Below are positions 61,440 through 64,000 of a stretch of 64,000 bases of DNA, one piece after another. The notes beneath the pieces are model-generated. The model did not search any database and was not told the DNA's origin. It saw nothing but the letters and a program-made list of their open reading frames with translations. Both the position numbers and the translations under genes were made by a program. The stretch comes from Amycolatopsis acidicola. Its GTDB lineage: Bacteria; Actinomycetota; Actinomycetes; Mycobacteriales; Pseudonocardiaceae. The DNA lies in NCBI RefSeq assembly GCF_007713735.2, contig NZ_VMNW02000001.1, positions 248,001 through 312,000 on the forward strand. Reading direction: 5' to 3'. Position 1 is the first letter of the stretch; each line of letters begins with the position of its first letter.

Positions 61440-64000
61440 GTGGCGGACGGTTCACGTGGCCGGTTGGGTGGCCTCGTCCAGAACTTTCGCCGTCGTGCCG
61501 GGTTGACCCAGCGCGAAGTGGCGGAGCTCGCCGGGCTGAGTGTGGCGGGGCTGCGCGACGTCGAACAGGGGCGCGTCGTGCGCCCACGCGCGTCCACGCT
61601 GCGCAAGCTCGGCGATGTGCTCGGCCTGTCGCGGGTCGAGCTCGGCGAGCTGATGCGCGAAGCGGGCGGTGACCACGGAGCGGCCGGCGGCCTGCGGGTG
61701 GAGGTACTCGGCCCGCTGCGGGTGTCGGTCGACGGGGCGGTGGTGGACCCGGGTTCGGAGACGCAGCGCGTGCTGCTCGGGCTGCTCGCCCTGTCGCCGA
61801 ACGTGCCGGTGGTGCGGGATGCGCTCGTGGAAGCTGTGTGGGGGGCGAGCCCCGCCTACGGCACGGTGGATCTGTTGCAGTCCAGGGTTTCCCGGCTGCG
61901 CCGTCGTCTGCAGGCCGGTACGGGGGACGGCGAGGGTTCCCAGCCGTTGATCGCTTCGCGCGGTGGTTACCAGCTCACGGTCGCCGATGGCCAGCACGAC
62001 CTTCTCGTGTTCCGGCGGCTCGTGTCGCGGGCGCGTCAGGTCCGGGACGAAGCGGAGCTGACCGAAGCCTGCGGGCTGTTCGCCGAGGCCGTCGGGCTGT
62101 GGCGCGGGGATCCGCTGGAGGGGCTGTCCGCGCTGCAGTCGCATCCCACCGTCGTCGCGCTCGGCCGCGAGTATCGCGCGGTGGTCGTGGAGTACGCGGC
62201 CGCGGCCTCGGATCTCGGCCGCTACCAAGAGGTACTGCCGTTGTTGCAGCGCGTGGCCGAGGCGGATCCGTTGCACGAGGCGGTGCACGCGGGGTTGATG
62301 ATCGCGCTCGCGGGCAGTGGCCAGCAGGCAGCGGCGCTCGACGTGTTCGACACGTTGCGCCGCCGTCTTGTCGGCGAACTGGGCGCGGACCCCGGGCCGG
62401 AGCTCGTGGCGGCGTACCAGCGGGTGCTGCGCCAGGAGGTGAACAGGCCGGAGTTCGCGCCGGTGAGCGCACACAGGCAGCTGCCGCCGGACATCGCGGA
62501 CTTCAGCGGCCGTGAGGACGAGCTGCGCCAGGTGCTCGACGGGGTTTCCGGCGCGGGCCGCGGCACGGCGGTGAACCTCGCGCTGATCGAGGGGATGGGC
62601 GGCGTCGGCAAGACGAGGCTCGCGATCCACGCGGCGCACCAGCTGCTGGCCGAGGGGCGCTACCGGGATTGTCAGCTGTACGTGGATTTGTGGGGGCACG
62701 CGGATCAGCCACCGGCCGACCCGTCCGCTGCGCTCGCCTCGTTCCTGCGCCTGCTCGGTGTGCCGGGGGACCAGATCCCGCCGAGCCTTGACGAGCGCGC
62801 CACCCTGTACCGCGACAGGTTGTACGGCAAGAACGCCTTGGTAGTGCTGGACAATGCGGCCTCCGAGGATCAGGTCCTCCCGCTGTTGCCTGCCGATTCG
62901 GCGAATCTGGTGCTGATCACCAGCCGTCGTGCGCTGGCACTCGACGGCGCGCGAACGCTGCCGCTGGAGGTGTTCACCCCCGCCGAGGGCCGCGACCTGC
63001 TAGTGCGGGTCGTCGGCGCTAAGCGGGTCGAGGCGGAGCCCGACGCGGCGCGACGCGTGGTGGAGTTGTGCGGCAGGCTGCCGCTCGCGGTGGCGCTGGC
63101 GGCGCGTCGGCTGCAGTCCCGTCCTGCTTGGACAGTCGAGGATCTGGCCGCGCGGCTCGCCGAAGCGGGAGACAGGCTGAGTGAGCTGGCGGCGGGAAGT
63201 CGTCGGTTGCGCGCGGTCTTCGAGCTTTCGTACCAGGCGCTCAGCGAAGACGAGCGCAGGATGTTCCGGCTGCTGGGCCTGCACCCCGGCGACGATTTCA
63301 CGGCGGATTCGGCGGCGGCGCTGGCGGAGCTGACGCCGTTGCAGGCGCGGCATCTGCTGGACAGGCTGGTCGACGAGAACCTCGCGACGGTGGTCACCAG
63401 GAACAGGTTCCGGCTGCACAATCTGCTGCGTGAGTACGCCCGTTCCGTGGTCCGCGACGAGGAGCCGGAGGAGCAGCGGCGCGCGGGGATCACCAGGGTG
63501 CTCGATTTTTACTTGCACACCACGGCATACGCGACGTTCCGGCTGCAACCGCACCCGTGGACGAAGGACCTCGTCGGCACCGAACCGAAGCACCGCCCGG
63601 AGCTGGCGAACCGGGACGAGGCGCGGCACTGGCTCGACGCGGAGCGCGCCTGCCTGCTCGCCGCGGTGAGCCTGGCGGCGGGACAGGGCTGGCCGACGCA
63701 CGCGTGGCAGCTGACGAGGTCGTTGCGCGCGTACCTGAACCTGTACGGCTACAGCAACGATCACGACTGGGTGCGCACGCACGAAGCCGCGTTGTCGGCG
63801 GCCATCGCGGCCGGGGACAAGGCGGGGGAGGCGCACACCCGCAACGACCTCGCGTCGGCGTACCTGAACCAGGGCCGCGCCACCGACGCGCGCGAGCACC
63901 TGTACCGCGCGCTGGACTTCCATCGCGAAGTCGGTGACGGGACGCTGGAGGCGATAACGCTCGGCCTGCTCGGCGTCGTGTGTTACCGGCTCGGCCAGTT
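61440..64000 (+). CDS. XRE-SARP-NB-ARC-TPR regulator (3' end cut by window edge)
   Basis: At least 853 codons. The N-terminus is an XRE helix-turn-helix (LVQNFRRRAGLTQREVAELAGLSVAGLRDVEQGRVVRP), an addition not present in the preceding SARP. It is followed by a SARP winged helix (GLRVEVLGPLRVSVDGAVVDPG), a BTAD, an NB-ARC domain (GMGGVGKTRLAIHA near residue 385, LVVLDNAAS, LITSRR) and TPRs from about residue 750. GTG at 61440 with AGAAGGTG about 10 bases upstream. An 11-bp-spaced repeat array upstream makes control by a SARP probable. Genes controlled are unknown. Confidence 0.92.
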   Translation, partial: MADGSRGRLGGLVQNFRRRAGLTQREVAELAGLSVAGLRDVEQGRVVRPRASTLRKLGDVLGLSRVELGELMREAGGDHGAAGGLRVEVLGPLRVSVDGAVVDPGSETQRVLLGLLALSPNVPVVRDALVEAVWGASPAYGTVDLLQSRVSRLRRRLQAGTGDGEGSQPLIASRGGYQLTVADGQHDLLVFRRLVSRARQVRDEAELTEACGLFAEAVGLWRGDPLEGLSALQSHPTVVALGREYRAVVVEYAAAASDLGRYQEVLPLLQRVAEADPLHEAVHAGLMIALAGSGQQAAALDVFDTLRRRLVGELGADPGPELVAAYQRVLRQEVNRPEFAPVSAHRQLPPDIADFSGREDELRQVLDGVSGAGRGTAVNLALIEGMGGVGKTRLAIHAAHQLLAEGRYRDCQLYVDLWGHADQPPADPSAALASFLRLLGVPGDQIPPSLDERATLYRDRLYGKNALVVLDNAASEDQVLPLLPADSANLVLITSRRALALDGARTLPLEVFTPAEGRDLLVRVVGAKRVEAEPDAARRVVELCGRLPLAVALAARRLQSRPAWTVEDLAARLAEAGDRLSELAAGSRRLRAVFELSYQALSEDERRMFRLLGLHPGDDFTADSAAALAELTPLQARHLLDRLVDENLATVVTRNRFRLHNLLREYARSVVRDEEPEEQRRAGITRVLDFYLHTTAYATFRLQPHPWTKDLVGTEPKHRPELANRDEARHWLDAERACLLAAVSLAAGQGWPTHAWQLTRSLRAYLNLYGYSNDHDWVRTHEAALSAAIAAGDKAGEAHTRNDLASAYLNQGRATDAREHLYRALDFHREVGDGTLEAITLGLLGVVCYRLGQ

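Overview
The window is a high-GC (about 70 %) actinobacterial chromosome segment. The cell-envelope genes (UDP-galactopyranose mutase, galactofuranosyltransferases, DprE1/DprE2, DPPR synthase, AftA) point to an organism with an arabinogalactan-type wall. The SARP regulators, DUF3558 lipoproteins and beta-helix/AAA EccA-like protein favour Pseudonocardiaceae (Amycolatopsis-like) over Mycobacterium. That assignment is an inference from gene content, not a database result.

Layout. 1-6.5 kb: a DegT-type sugar aminotransferase (cut by the left edge), an acyl/aryl-CoA-type ligase, a GT-C membrane glycosyltransferase, a PlsC-type acyltransferase, a Cof-type HAD phosphatase and an LLM flavin oxidoreductase. 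6.5-18.4 kb: the arabinogalactan core, glf - PAP2 phosphatase - ubiA (DPPR synthase) - aftA - two more GT-C proteins on the plus strand, then dprE1-dprE2 on the minus strand and a GtrA protein. 18.5-20.4 kb: a first GlfT2-type galactofuranosyltransferase. 20.4-26.4 kb: an inserted type VII secretion accessory island with a decayed, mosaic array of small secreted-type proteins and three DUF3558 lipoproteins, an intact WXG/PPE-like substrate and an EspG-like chaperone. 26.4-29.1 kb: glfT1-wzt-wzm (galactan initiation and export ABC transporter). 29.3-36.1 kb: a second GlfT2 paralogue leading what looks like one operon: CMP-nonulosonate cytidylyltransferase fused to a HAD phosphatase, a nonulosonate synthase without its usual C-terminal SAF domain, a protein with GT29 sialyltransferase motifs, a coiled-coil protein and a large membrane protein. 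36.1-39.1 kb: the conserved neighbours bpa (proteasome activator), an aminotransferase-fold protein lacking its PLP lysine, and a quinone oxidoreductase.

39.1-45.7 kb is general: a zinc metallopeptidase, a MarR regulator, tRNA-Ser(UGA), pxpBC with a divergent FadR-type regulator and its probable operator, small unknown genes and a group-2 sigma factor. 45.9-57.5 kb holds an ESX/type VII secretion core (EccE, a Pro-rich partner, EccC, EccD, EccB, an EccA-like AAA ATPase). No mycosin (MycP) or EsxA/EsxB pair is visible here. 57.5-64 kb has an SseB-family protein and two large AfsR/SARP-type regulators; the second runs off the right edge and is preceded by an 11-bp-periodic SARP-box array.

The most interesting candidate system is the 29.3-36.1 kb operon. 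It combines CMP-nonulosonic (sialic/Kdn-type) acid synthesis with a GT29-like transferase, directly coupled to a galactan polymerase paralogue and beside the galactan exporter. That suggests a nonulosonate-decorated galactan or other wall glycan. The mosaic lipoprotein/ESX-substrate array and a 21-bp inverted repeat array between eccB and eccA are the next most notable structures.
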